12,100 nucleotides of DNA, from NCBI GenBank assembly GCA_036554945.1, contig DATBMH010000096.1, positions 1 through 12,100 of the forward strand, in the 5' to 3' direction. The first letter of the stretch is position 1. Each line of letters opens with the position of its first letter. Below, in pieces: positions 6,079 to 12,100 of the stretch. The DNA is from JACDAN01 sp036554945 (GTDB lineage Bacteria > Actinomycetota > Thermoleophilia > Gaiellales > Gaiellaceae). The notes beneath the pieces are model-generated. The model was not told the origin of the DNA, made no database searches, and saw only the letters and a program-made list of their open reading frames with translations. Made by a program: the position numbers and the translations under genes.

Positions 6079-6974
6079 CGCGGCGCGAGCTCGCGCAGGA
6101 TCTCGACCATCGCCGAGATCGCCGGCGGACGAAGCGCGCCCGGCAGCGACAGGGCCAACACGTCTCGCTGGGGGCCTGCCGGCTTCAACGGCCGGATCGC
6201 CACGTCCTTCCGCGAGCCGGGGACCGACAGGCTCGAGATCAGCGTCACGCCGAGCCCGGCCGCGACGAGGCCCTGCGTGATCGGCGCGTGGTCGCTGAGG
6301 TGGGCGATGCGCGGCTCGAACCCGGCTGCGAGGCAGGCTCGGTAGGTGATGCCGGTCGGGCCCGCCTGCACCGCCTGGATGAAGCCTTCGTCGCGCAGGT
6401 CGCGGAGCCGGACCGTCTCCTTCGCAGCGAGGGGGTGGTCCTCGGCGAGCGCGGCGTAGAGCGGATCGACGAGCAGGTGCTCGGCGTGCAGGCCGTCCCA
6501 GGTCGAGGGCGGCGGCTGACCCCGCTCGCGGAAGACGATCGCGAGGTCGACGTCGCCCACGCGGAGCCGCTGGACGCCGGCCCGAGTGCCGGCCTCGACG
6601 AACGAGAGCTCCACGCCGGGATGTCGCTGCCGGAAGAGGCCGATCGCCTCCAGGACCAGCGTCGAGGCGGCGGTGGGAAACGCGCAGAGCCGCAGGCGCC
6701 CGGCGCCGAGCGTCGCGATCGCCTCGAGCTCCGCCTCCGCCGCGGCCAGGTGGCCCGCGATCGCGTCGGCGCGCTCGAGCGCCACGCGGCCCGCGTCCGT
6801 CAGCCGTAGGCCCGACGGCGTCCGCTCGAGCAGACGCACGCCGGCCTCGCGCTCGAGCTTCGCGACCTGGCGTGAGACCGCAGGCTGCGTGAGGAAGAGC
6901 GCCTTGGCGGCGCCGGAGAAGGATCCGTGGCGGACGACCTCCCGGAGCAAGGCGAGTCGCCGAGGGTCGAGCAT
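6021..6974 (-). CDS. LysR-family transcriptional regulator
   Basis: DNA-binding regulator with an N-terminal winged helix-turn-helix (residues about 5-60, with ALLREVVRHGSFSGAAKALF, then LTQPAVSRQVAKLEREAGVRLLER). A linker helix and a periplasmic-binding-protein-like effector domain (from about residue 90, LRLCAFPTAASTLV) follow. At 317 residues it is about 20 longer than usual. The extra C-terminal residues after ELAPRYEPSRR are the part that overlaps the ankyrin gene (6021-6078), so the tail may be a drifted stop. The ATG at 6972-6974 is chosen over an in-frame TTG two codons upstream, because the -10-like TACGCT sits six bases before it. It is divergent from the MFS gene, the standard arrangement for a LysR regulator and its target, so it probably controls the MFS-aldolase-hydrolase block. 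No T-N11-A operator pair was found in the gap. The effector is unknown. Confidence 0.93.
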   Translation of the reverse strand: MLDPRRLALLREVVRHGSFSGAAKALFLTQPAVSRQVAKLEREAGVRLLERTPSGLRLTDAGRVALERADAIAGHLAAAEAELEAIATLGAGRLRLCAFPTAASTLVLEAIGLFRQRHPGVELSFVEAGTRAGVQRLRVGDVDLAIVFRERGQPPPSTWDGLHAEHLLVDPLYAALAEDHPLAAKETVRLRDLRDEGFIQAVQAGPTGITYRACLAAGFEPRIAHLSDHAPITQGLVAAGLGVTLISSLSVPGSRKDVAIRPLKPAGPQRDVLALSLPGALRPPAISAMVEILRELAPRYEPSRRSAGVRPSAARAS

Positions 6975-6980
6975 TACCAA

Positions 6981-6986
6981 AGCGTA
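6981..6986 (-). promoter_or_regulatory. Probable -10 element (TACGCT) for the LysR gene
   Basis: On the minus strand TACGCT (TANNNT) stands six bases before the ATG, with no Shine-Dalgarno between. This is the spacing expected of a leaderless actinobacterial transcript starting at the A of ATG. It lies in the same gap as the divergent MFS promoter, so the two could be regulated together. Confidence 0.38.
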
Positions 6987-6996
6987 TAGCTCTCAG

Positions 6997-7002
6997 CAGA
7001 AT
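6997..7002 (+). promoter_or_regulatory. Possible -10-like hexamer (CAGAAT) for the MFS gene
   Basis: CAGAAT in the LysR-MFS gap would place a transcript start near 7009. That would leave a leader of about 35 bases containing the Shine-Dalgarno at 7032-7036. It matches the consensus only partly (ANNNT without the first T). The same six bases stand before the aldolase start at 8215-8220. Confidence 0.25.
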
Positions 7003-7031
7003 CGGCATTGGCGCGCATGGGGAGCGATCGC

Positions 7032-7036
7032 AAAGG
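7032..7036 (+). promoter_or_regulatory. Ribosome-binding site that decides the MFS start
   Basis: AAAGG seven bases before the GTG at 7044. The two earlier in-frame starts, TTG at 7008 and ATG at 7017, have no Shine-Dalgarno sequence, so this site favours the shorter protein. Confidence 0.5.
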
Positions 7037-7043
7037 TTCGTGC

Positions 7044-8360
7044 GTGCTCAGCTTCCGACGGCTGTTCGGCGGCGAGGTCGACCCCGCCCTCAGACCGGTG
7101 CTCGCATCGGTCGGCTTCGGGGCGCTCGGCCAGTTCGCCTTCTTCGCCTTCTTCGCGATCTGGGCGCTGACCGCCCGCGGCGCCGAGGCGACCGAGGTCG
7201 GCCTCGCCTACACCTGCTCTGCCCTCGCCGCCGTCGCGGGGAGCCTGCTCGGCGGCCGCGTCTCCGACCGGATCGGCCGCCAGCCCGTGATCGTCGCGGC
7301 CTCCGTCGTCCAGATCGTCACGCCTGCCCTGCTCCTCGTGCCGGATCTGCCGATGCCGGCCGCGTACGGCGTCCTCGTCGTCATGGGCTTCATCCAGCCG
7401 GTGCGCGGGACCTCGCAGCGAGCCCTGCTCGCCGACCTGATCGGCGAGGACAGGCGGGAGGAGGCCTTCGGCGCGTTCCGGGTCGTGCTGAACGCAGGGG
7501 CGACGTTCGGGCCGCTCGCCGGCGCCGCGCTCGTCTCCTGGCGCTGGGAGCCGCTCTTCGCGGGGATCGTCGCCGCCTACGCCTGCGCGCTCGTCGCGGC
7601 CCTCCGGCTCCCCGAGTCCGCTCGGCGGGTGTCGACGGGCGGCGCGGCGCCGTCGCTGCGCCCGCTCCTGCGGGACGGCGCGCTGCTCGCCGTCTTCGTC
7701 GCGTCGATCGGCGGCTGGTGCTCCTACGCCGCGTTCGAGCTGCTGATGCCCATCTCGCTCACCCAGTCGGGTGACCTCTCGCCGGCGACCTGGGGCCTGC
7801 TCTTCGCGATCAACCCGATCGTGATCGTCGTCCTCCAGCTCCGGGTCACCCGGTGGACGGCTCGGGTCCCGCGTGGGCACAAGCTCGCCGCCGGCGTCCT
7901 GCTGATGGCGTCGCCGTACCTCGCGCTCGAGGCCAGCGCCGCGCTTCCGGTCGTCCTCGCCGTCTTGATGCTGGTCGTGCTCGGGGAGATGCTCTGGGCG
8001 CCGGCGTCCGAGGCGCTGGTGGCCGAGCTCGCGCCGGCGGGCATGCGCGGCGTCTATCTCGGGACCGTGAACGCGGCGAGCTGGCTGGGGCTCTCGCTCG
8101 CGCCGGCCGTCGGCCTCCAGACCCGGGCGGCCTTCGGCGACGCCGGGATGTGGCTGCTGACGCTGGCAGTCGGGGTGACCGGCGCTGCGCTCTACCTCGT
8201 CGCCTGGCGGCAGGCAGAATCACGCCGTGATCGATCTCCGGTCGGATACCCAGACGCAGCCGAGCCAGGCGATGCGCGAGGCGATCGCGTCGGCGGAGGT
8301 CGGCGACGAGCAGAAGCGGGAGGACCCGACGGTCAACCTGCTCGAGCGGCGGGCGGCTGA
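7044..8360 (+). CDS. Major facilitator superfamily (MFS) transporter
   Basis: Inner-membrane secondary transporter driven by the proton gradient. About 12 hydrophobic helices can be traced, from GFGALGQFAFFAFFAIWALTA to MWLLTLAVGVTGAALYLVAW. The cytoplasmic loop 2-3 carries the MFS motif A (GGRVSDRIGRQPVIV), common in drug/H+ antiporter-type members, and a loop with charged residues separates the two six-helix halves. The GTG at 7044 (protein starts MLSFRRLFGG, 438 residues) is preferred because AAAGG lies seven bases upstream; TTG 7008 or ATG 7017 are alternatives. The helical core ends near base 8210. The remaining frame runs to 8360 through the start of the aldolase gene, with a Gly/Ala/Arg tail and non-native codon use, so the true C-terminus may be shorter. 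Substrate and direction cannot be told from sequence. Confidence 0.88.
   Translation: MLSFRRLFGGEVDPALRPVLASVGFGALGQFAFFAFFAIWALTARGAEATEVGLAYTCSALAAVAGSLLGGRVSDRIGRQPVIVAASVVQIVTPALLLVPDLPMPAAYGVLVVMGFIQPVRGTSQRALLADLIGEDRREEAFGAFRVVLNAGATFGPLAGAALVSWRWEPLFAGIVAAYACALVAALRLPESARRVSTGGAAPSLRPLLRDGALLAVFVASIGGWCSYAAFELLMPISLTQSGDLSPATWGLLFAINPIVIVVLQLRVTRWTARVPRGHKLAAGVLLMASPYLALEASAALPVVLAVLMLVVLGEMLWAPASEALVAELAPAGMRGVYLGTVNAASWLGLSLAPAVGLQTRAAFGDAGMWLLTLAVGVTGAALYLVAWRQAESRRDRSPVGYPDAAEPGDARGDRVGGGRRRAEAGGPDGQPARAAGG
8215..8220 (+). promoter_or_regulatory. Possible -10-like hexamer (CAGAAT) before the aldolase
   Basis: CAGAAT sits six bases before the GTG at 8227, inside the MFS frame. There is no Shine-Dalgarno sequence at this start. 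It may allow an internal leaderless transcript of the aldolase and hydrolase; otherwise the aldolase depends on coupling to MFS translation. The consensus match is partial. Confidence 0.22.
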
Positions 8361-9270
8361 GCTTCTCGGACACGAGGAGGCCGTCTACGTCCCGACCGCG
8401 ACGATGGCGAACGAGATCGCGCTCCGGCTGCACGGCGAGCCGGGGGACGAGCTGCTGGCGGAGAAGGACTCCCACGTCCTGATCGCCGAGCTCGGCGGCC
8501 CGGCGGTGTTCACCGGGCTCCTCTCCCGCCCGCTCGTCGGCACCAACGGCGTGATCAGCGCCGAGCAGATCCGGTCGGAGGCGCGCCTGTACGAGGACTT
8601 CCACACGCCGAAGACGCGGGTGGTCTCGATCGAGAACACGCACAACAGCTCCGGCGGCCGGGTGTGGCCTCTCGAGGAGTTGGACGCGGTCGCGGACTGC
8701 TGCAGCGAGCTCGGGCTGCGCCTCCACCTCGACGGCGCACGGCTGTTCAACGCGTCGGTCGCGCTCGGCGTCCCGGCCGCGCGGCTCTCCGCCCGCGCGG
8801 ACACGGTGACGATCTGCCTCTCCAAGGGGCTCGGCTGCCCGCTCGGCGCCGTCGTCGCCGGATCCTCGGAGCTGATGCTTCGCGCGCGCCGCTTCAAGCA
8901 CATGTTCGGAGGCGCCATGCGCCAGGCCGGGATCGTCGCGGCGTCGGGCGTCTACGCGCTCGAGCACAACATCGACCGCCTTGCCGAGGACCACGGGCGG
9001 GCGAAGCGGCTGGCCCAGGGGCTCGCGGACGCCGGGCTGCCGGTCGACCCGGACGAGTCGGAGACGAACTTCGTCCAGATCGAGCTGACGCCGCTCGGGC
9101 TCTCGCAGCCGGAGGCGCTGGAGCGGGCGCACCAGGCCGGCGTCGGCATCTCGGCGACGATCCATCCGACGCGGCTCCGCGCCGTCACGCACCTCGGTGT
9201 CAGCGACGAGGACATCGAGCAGGCGATCGCGATCCTGCCCAAGGCGCTGGGGGTCCTTGCCCGCGCCTGA
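8227..9270 (+). CDS. Threonine-aldolase-family PLP enzyme
   Basis: Fold-type I PLP enzyme, 347 residues, closest to low-specificity L-threonine aldolases, which cleave threonine or allo-threonine to glycine and acetaldehyde. The N-terminus MIDLRSDTQTQPSQAMREAI is the family signature. His83 (EKDSHVLIAE) and His139 (SIENTHNSSGG) match the active-site histidines, HLDGARLFNA carries the PLP-ring aspartate Asp169, and TICLSKGLGCPLGAVVAGS carries the Schiff-base Lys200. The usual VYGDDPT motif reads QKREDPT here, so the Tyr-Gly before the acidic pair is replaced by Lys-Arg. Another beta-hydroxy amino acid as substrate, or a beta-eliminating lyase activity, is therefore possible. GTG at 8227 is firm because homology begins there. 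It overlaps the MFS frame by 134 bases and the serine hydrolase by 14. The glycine product would feed the nearby gcv system, though they are not one operon. Confidence 0.9.
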   Translation: MIDLRSDTQTQPSQAMREAIASAEVGDEQKREDPTVNLLERRAAELLGHEEAVYVPTATMANEIALRLHGEPGDELLAEKDSHVLIAELGGPAVFTGLLSRPLVGTNGVISAEQIRSEARLYEDFHTPKTRVVSIENTHNSSGGRVWPLEELDAVADCCSELGLRLHLDGARLFNASVALGVPAARLSARADTVTICLSKGLGCPLGAVVAGSSELMLRARRFKHMFGGAMRQAGIVAASGVYALEHNIDRLAEDHGRAKRLAQGLADAGLPVDPDESETNFVQIELTPLGLSQPEALERAHQAGVGISATIHPTRLRAVTHLGVSDEDIEQAIAILPKALGVLARA

Positions 9271-10582
9271 GGGACTCGCCGCCGAGCTCTCCGAGATCAT
9301 CCGGGAGGCCCAGGCGGAGCGGCGCCTGCCCAGCGTCAGCGCGGCGGCGGTCCGCGACGGCGAGATCGTCTGGAGCGAAGCGGTGGGGCTCGCGGACGTC
9401 GAGCGCGGGGAGGAGGCGACGCCGGACCACCAGTACCGCATCGCCTCGGTCACGAAGACCGTCACAGCCGTGGGGGTCATGCGGCTGCGGGACGAGGGCC
9501 GCCTCGCGCTGGACGACCGGCTCGGCACGCACCTTTCCGGCGCCGCGCACGACCTGACGATCCGCGGCCTGCTCTCGCATCTCTCCGGGCTCCAGCGGGA
9601 GGTCCCGGGCAATGTCTGGGAGACGCTCGAGATGCCGACGCGCGAGGAGCTGCTGCCGCGGCTCGCGGAGGCCGAGCAGCCGCTCGCGCCCGGCGCGTAC
9701 TGGCACTACTCGAACCTCGCGTACTCGCTGCTCGGCGAGGTGGTGGCGCAGGTGAGCGGCGTGCCGGCCGAGGAGTACCTCGACGAGCACGTGCTCGGCC
9801 CGGTCGGCATGACGCGGACGACGTGGTCCGCCGCGGAGCCGGCGGCGGTCGGCTACCTCGTCCACCCCTACAGCGGCGTCGCCCGCCGCGAGCCGGTGAT
9901 CGAGGGGAGGGCGGTGGCACCCGCGGCCGAGCTCTGGAGCACCCCGTCCGACCTCTGCCGCTGGGCGGCGTTCATCGCGAACCCCGACCCGGCCGTGCTC
10001 TCGCCGGACACGGTGCGCGAGATGTCGGTCTTCCAGTCGATGGTCGACCTGACGAAGTGGCGGCTCGGCTACGGGATCGGCTTCGCCCTGTACCGCGACG
10101 GCGACGACGTCTACGTCGGCCACGACGGCGCGCATGCGGGCTACCTGGCGCACGTGTCGGCCATGCCGTCCAAGCGGACCGGCGCGGCGGTACTGACGAA
10201 CGAGGGCGCGGGCGTGACGATCTCCGCGCTCGGCATCCAGCTCTCCCGCGCCGTCGCTGCGGCGTACCCGCCGATCCGCGAGGTCTGGCGGCCCGGCGAG
10301 GCGCCGCCTCCCGAGGTCGAGGGGATGCTCGGCCAGTGGTGGGCGGAGGGGCATCCGGTCGTCTTCTCGTGGCGCGACGGCAAGCTCGAGTCGGTCTACC
10401 CGGAGGCGCGGCTCGACCTCGGCAGGTCGGTGTACGAGCCGGAGGGCGAGGACCTCTACCGGGTCGTCCACGGCTACGAGCGCGGCGAGCTCCTGCGCGT
10501 CGTCCGCGACGCGGCCGGTGTTCCGGTCAAGCTCTACTTCGCGACCTACCCGGTCACGCGCGAGCCGGAGACGATGGGCTAG
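9257..10582 (+). CDS. Serine hydrolase of the class C beta-lactamase / penicillin-binding family
   Basis: Beta-lactamase-fold (Pfam Beta-lactamase, class C-like) serine hydrolase of 441 residues. The catalytic set is complete: Ser64-x-x-Lys67 in IASVTKTVTA, Tyr151-Ser-Asn153 in YWHYSNLAYSLLGEV, and His289-Asp-Gly291 in VGHDGAHAGYLAH, the third-strand motif. A C-terminal beta domain of about 100 residues (from about GMLGQWWAEG, including VFSWRDGKLESVYPEARL) resembles the extra domain of D-aminopeptidase and esterase-like members. There is no signal peptide or lipobox, so it is probably cytosolic; that argues against a true secreted beta-lactamase and for an esterase, peptidase or amidase. The start is uncertain. 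TTG at 9257 is chosen because the family N-terminus begins near PAPEGLAAELSEII, and a G-rich run at 9249-9253 may serve as ribosome-binding site. It overlaps the aldolase stop by 14 bases, so it is probably co-transcribed. Confidence 0.9.
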   Translation: MPAPEGLAAELSEIIREAQAERRLPSVSAAAVRDGEIVWSEAVGLADVERGEEATPDHQYRIASVTKTVTAVGVMRLRDEGRLALDDRLGTHLSGAAHDLTIRGLLSHLSGLQREVPGNVWETLEMPTREELLPRLAEAEQPLAPGAYWHYSNLAYSLLGEVVAQVSGVPAEEYLDEHVLGPVGMTRTTWSAAEPAAVGYLVHPYSGVARREPVIEGRAVAPAAELWSTPSDLCRWAAFIANPDPAVLSPDTVREMSVFQSMVDLTKWRLGYGIGFALYRDGDDVYVGHDGAHAGYLAHVSAMPSKRTGAAVLTNEGAGVTISALGIQLSRAVAAAYPPIREVWRPGEAPPPEVEGMLGQWWAEGHPVVFSWRDGKLESVYPEARLDLGRSVYEPEGEDLYRVVHGYERGELLRVVRDAAGVPVKLYFATYPVTREPETMG

Positions 10583-10589
10583 CGCCTAC

Positions 10590-11675
10590 TTAGCGGTCGC
10601 CGCTCAGGAAGAACGCCACGGCGACCGCGACGTAGGACGCGATCAGCACGACGCCGCGCGCCCTGCTCGACCGGCCCTGGACCAGCAGGACGAAGGTGAT
10701 GAGGGTGCCCAGCGCAAGCGCCGCGATCTCGACGGGCCGCATCGCCAGCGAGAGCGGATCTATGAGCAGCGCGAGCAGCGTCACCGCGGGGATCAGGAAC
10801 ACGGCGACCTGCGCGCTCGAGGCGAGCGCGATCTCGGCGGCGAGCTTGATCTGCCCGCGCGCGGCGACCACCACCGCACCCCCGTGCTCGGCCGCGTTCC
10901 CCACGATGGCGACGATCACCGCGGCGACGAAGAACTCGGTGAGACCCACGTCGTGCGCGAAGACCTCGATCGAGCCGACGACGATCTCCGCGATCAGCGC
11001 CGTCACGACGGTGGCGACGCCGAGCACGCCCATTGCCATCTTGAAGCTCCAGCCCGCCATCTGCGGCGACTCGTCTGAGATGTGCAGCAGCCGGTGGCGC
11101 CGCAGCGAGATCCACGTCGCGCCGAGGTAGATCAGCAGCAGCACGATCGACACCGGCACCGACACGACGACGAGCGAGTGCCGCTCCGGGTCGCCGTCCC
11201 AGCCCGGCACGGACGGGATCAGCAGCAGCACGGTCGCCAGGGCGACGAGCCCGATCGACAGGAAGCTCGACTCGCGGTCCAGCTCACCGCGCCCGCCGAA
11301 GAGCAGCGAGAAGCCCAGCACGAGCAGCAGGTTCCCGACCACGCTTCCCGTCAGCGAGCCGCGCACGACCTCCGTCAGTCCCTCGTTCACCGCGAGCAGC
11401 GCGATGATCAGCTCGGGCGCGTTGCCGAAGGTCACGTTGAGCAGCCCGCCGATGCCCGGGCCGGAGCGCGCCGCAAGTTCCTCGGTCGCCTGGCCCATGA
11501 GCGCCGCGGTGGGAATGATCCCCAGCGCCGCGGTGAAGAAGATCACGGTCGCCGAGGCGTGGGCGAGCTCGAGCGCGAGCGCCAGCGGGATGAACGGCAC
11601 GAGCATGTACGGCCAGCCCTGCGCGGTGAGCAGGAAGCCCGGGCCCCGCCGGCCGTTTGATCCGCCACTCGCCAT
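10590..11675 (-). CDS. Calcium/proton exchanger, CAX family
   Basis: Integral membrane cation/H+ antiporter of the CaCA superfamily, 361 residues, with about 11 hydrophobic helices. The two inverted-repeat halves each carry the ion-binding motif: GNAPEL at residues 84-89 within FGNAPELIIALLA, and GNAAEHGGAVVVA from residue 259. The glutamates Glu88 and Glu263 are the expected Ca2+ ligands. A polar loop at about 155-210 (GWDGDPERHS, RRHRLLHISDESPQ) separates the halves, as in other CAX proteins. It probably exports Ca2+ or similar divalent cations using the proton gradient. ATG at 11673-11675 begins a short Gly/Ser/Arg cytoplasmic tail before helix 1; no Shine-Dalgarno precedes it. It converges on the serine hydrolase with only seven bases between stops and is divergent from the aldo/keto reductase. 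The assignment to Ca2+ rather than another cation is by family. Confidence 0.94.
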   Translation of the reverse strand: MASGGSNGRRGPGFLLTAQGWPYMLVPFIPLALALELAHASATVIFFTAALGIIPTAALMGQATEELAARSGPGIGGLLNVTFGNAPELIIALLAVNEGLTEVVRGSLTGSVVGNLLLVLGFSLLFGGRGELDRESSFLSIGLVALATVLLLIPSVPGWDGDPERHSLVVVSVPVSIVLLLIYLGATWISLRRHRLLHISDESPQMAGWSFKMAMGVLGVATVVTALIAEIVVGSIEVFAHDVGLTEFFVAAVIVAIVGNAAEHGGAVVVAARGQIKLAAEIALASSAQVAVFLIPAVTLLALLIDPLSLAMRPVEIAALALGTLITFVLLVQGRSSRARGVVLIASYVAVAVAFFLSGDR

Positions 11676-11686
11676 CGCGCCGGGGG

Positions 11687-11692
11687 AGCCTA
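11687..11692 (-). promoter_or_regulatory. Possible -10 element (TAGGCT) for the CAX exchanger
   Basis: TAGGCT on the minus strand fits TANNNT and lies 11 bases before the ATG, giving a predicted leader of only a few bases. No Shine-Dalgarno is present. It lies in the 68-base divergent gap shared with the aldo/keto reductase promoter. Confidence 0.25.
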
Positions 11693-11730
11693 TGGGGTCG
11701 GATGGCTGCCCGGAGAGCAGGGCGGCCCCT

Positions 11731-11736
11731 TAGACT
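11731..11736 (+). promoter_or_regulatory. Probable -10 element (TAGACT) for the aldo/keto reductase
   Basis: TAGACT fits TANNNT and stands exactly seven bases before the GTG at 11744. The intervening bases are GC-only with no Shine-Dalgarno, the standard geometry for a leaderless actinobacterial mRNA. No clear -35 box is seen upstream. Confidence 0.42.
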
Positions 11737-11743
11737 GCGCCCC

Positions 11744-12100
11744 GTGAGGACGCGTCGGTTCGGCGACACGGATCTCGAGGCCTCGGAGATCGGCTTCGGG
11801 ACCTGGGCGCTTGGCTCCACCTGGTGGGGTGACGTGAGCGAGGAGGCCGGCGAGCGGCTTCTGCTCGAGGCGCTCGAGCTCGGCGTGACCTTCTTCGAGA
11901 CCGGTGACGCCTATGGGCAAGGGGCGAACGAGGAGCTGGTCGGTCGCGTGCTCGGCCCGCACCGTGACCGGATCCAGCTTTCGACCAAGTTCGGCTATGT
12001 GCTCGATTCACGCCGCCAACAGCACTCGGAGGGCGAGCGGCCCCAGCGCTGGGACGGGCCCTTCGTGCGCCAGGCGCTGGAGGCGAGCCTGAAACGGCTG
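11744..12100 (+). CDS. Aldo/keto reductase, 3'-truncated by the window
   Basis: NAD(P)H-dependent oxidoreductase of the aldo/keto reductase TIM-barrel superfamily; the first 119 residues are present and the frame is open at the window end. The opening MRTRRFGDTDLEASEIGFGTWALGS-type sequence is the typical first strand and loop. A second-strand motif (LELGVTFFETGDAYGQGANEELVGRVL) and IQLSTKFGYV follow. Active-site Tyr57 and Lys82 are visible; the histidine lies beyond the window. The residue five before Tyr57, normally the catalytic Asp of the D-Y-K-H tetrad (FFDTAxxYG), is Glu52 here. The GTG start is supported by where homology begins and by TAGACT seven bases upstream. The SRRQQHSEGERPQRWDGPFVRQALEASL region resembles AKRs annotated as general oxidoreductases; no substrate can be named. 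Confidence 0.93.
   Translation, partial: MRTRRFGDTDLEASEIGFGTWALGSTWWGDVSEEAGERLLLEALELGVTFFETGDAYGQGANEELVGRVLGPHRDRIQLSTKFGYVLDSRRQQHSEGERPQRWDGPFVRQALEASLKRL

Noticed and set aside
6975..7007. LysR operator (T-N11-A palindrome) in the LysR-MFS gap
   Set aside because: I tested the T and A positions and found no T-N11-A pair within an inverted repeat; only a trivial GCT/AGC pairing is present.
7846..10471. Long minus-strand open frames opposite the aldolase and hydrolase genes (588 and 423 codons)
   Set aside because: Opposite strand to genes with complete catalytic motifs. The products are Arg/Ala/Asp-rich with no recognisable fold; they are shadows.
9257..10582. Antibiotic-resistance beta-lactamase
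   Set aside because: The SxxK, YSN and HxG motifs fit the fold, but there is no signal peptide and the C-terminal extra domain is typical of esterase or peptidase-like relatives. Resistance is not supported.
1..12100. CRISPR arrays, tRNA/rRNA genes, transposases, integrases, phage genes or att sites
   Set aside because: No regularly spaced direct repeats, tRNA-like cloverleaf, or recombinase motif was seen on either strand; nearly all bases belong to ordinary chromosomal genes.

Overview
The window is very GC-rich DNA with GC-biased third codon positions and GTG/TTG starts used beside ATG, which fits an actinobacterium. Two features argue against a typical Streptomyces or Mycobacterium. The glycine decarboxylase is split into two subunits (gcvPA and gcvPB), and the glycine cleavage genes directly follow ftsZ. 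A deep-branching actinobacterial lineage such as Thermoleophilia is my best guess, but this is an inference and not proven by the sequence.

Layout. 1-806 (+): C-terminal two thirds of ftsZ. 852-5117 (+): gcvT-gcvH-gcvPA-gcvPB, whose start and stop codons overlap at every junction (TGATG, GTGA, GTGA). 5107-5256: four hairpins packed between convergent genes. 5264-5470 (-): a 68-residue membrane protein. 5548-6078 (+): an ankyrin-repeat protein whose 3' end overlaps that of a LysR-type regulator (6021-6974, -). 7044-10582 (+): an MFS transporter, a threonine-aldolase-family PLP enzyme and a class C beta-lactamase-fold serine hydrolase, each overlapping the next, divergent from the regulator. 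10590-11675 (-): a CAX-type cation/proton exchanger. 11744-12100 (+): the first 119 residues of an aldo/keto reductase that runs off the window.

How the genes may work together. The gcv operon encodes the T, H and both P components of the glycine cleavage system, which turns glycine and tetrahydrofolate into methylene-THF, CO2, ammonia and NADH. The shared L-protein (lipoamide dehydrogenase) is not here. The threonine-aldolase homologue could supply glycine to it, but belongs to a separate transcription unit. The LysR / MFS / aldolase / hydrolase block looks like a small regulated accessory module of unknown substrate.

I found no CRISPR array, RNA gene, insertion sequence or obvious undescribed large system. 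The points most worth a second look are: the 134-nt overlap in which the transporter frame loses the codon bias of its neighbours; the hairpin cluster with a stop codon inside a tetraloop; a recurring -10-like hexamer just upstream of start codons, suggesting leaderless mRNAs; a Glu in place of the usual catalytic Asp in the aldo/keto reductase; and the small two-helix membrane protein.
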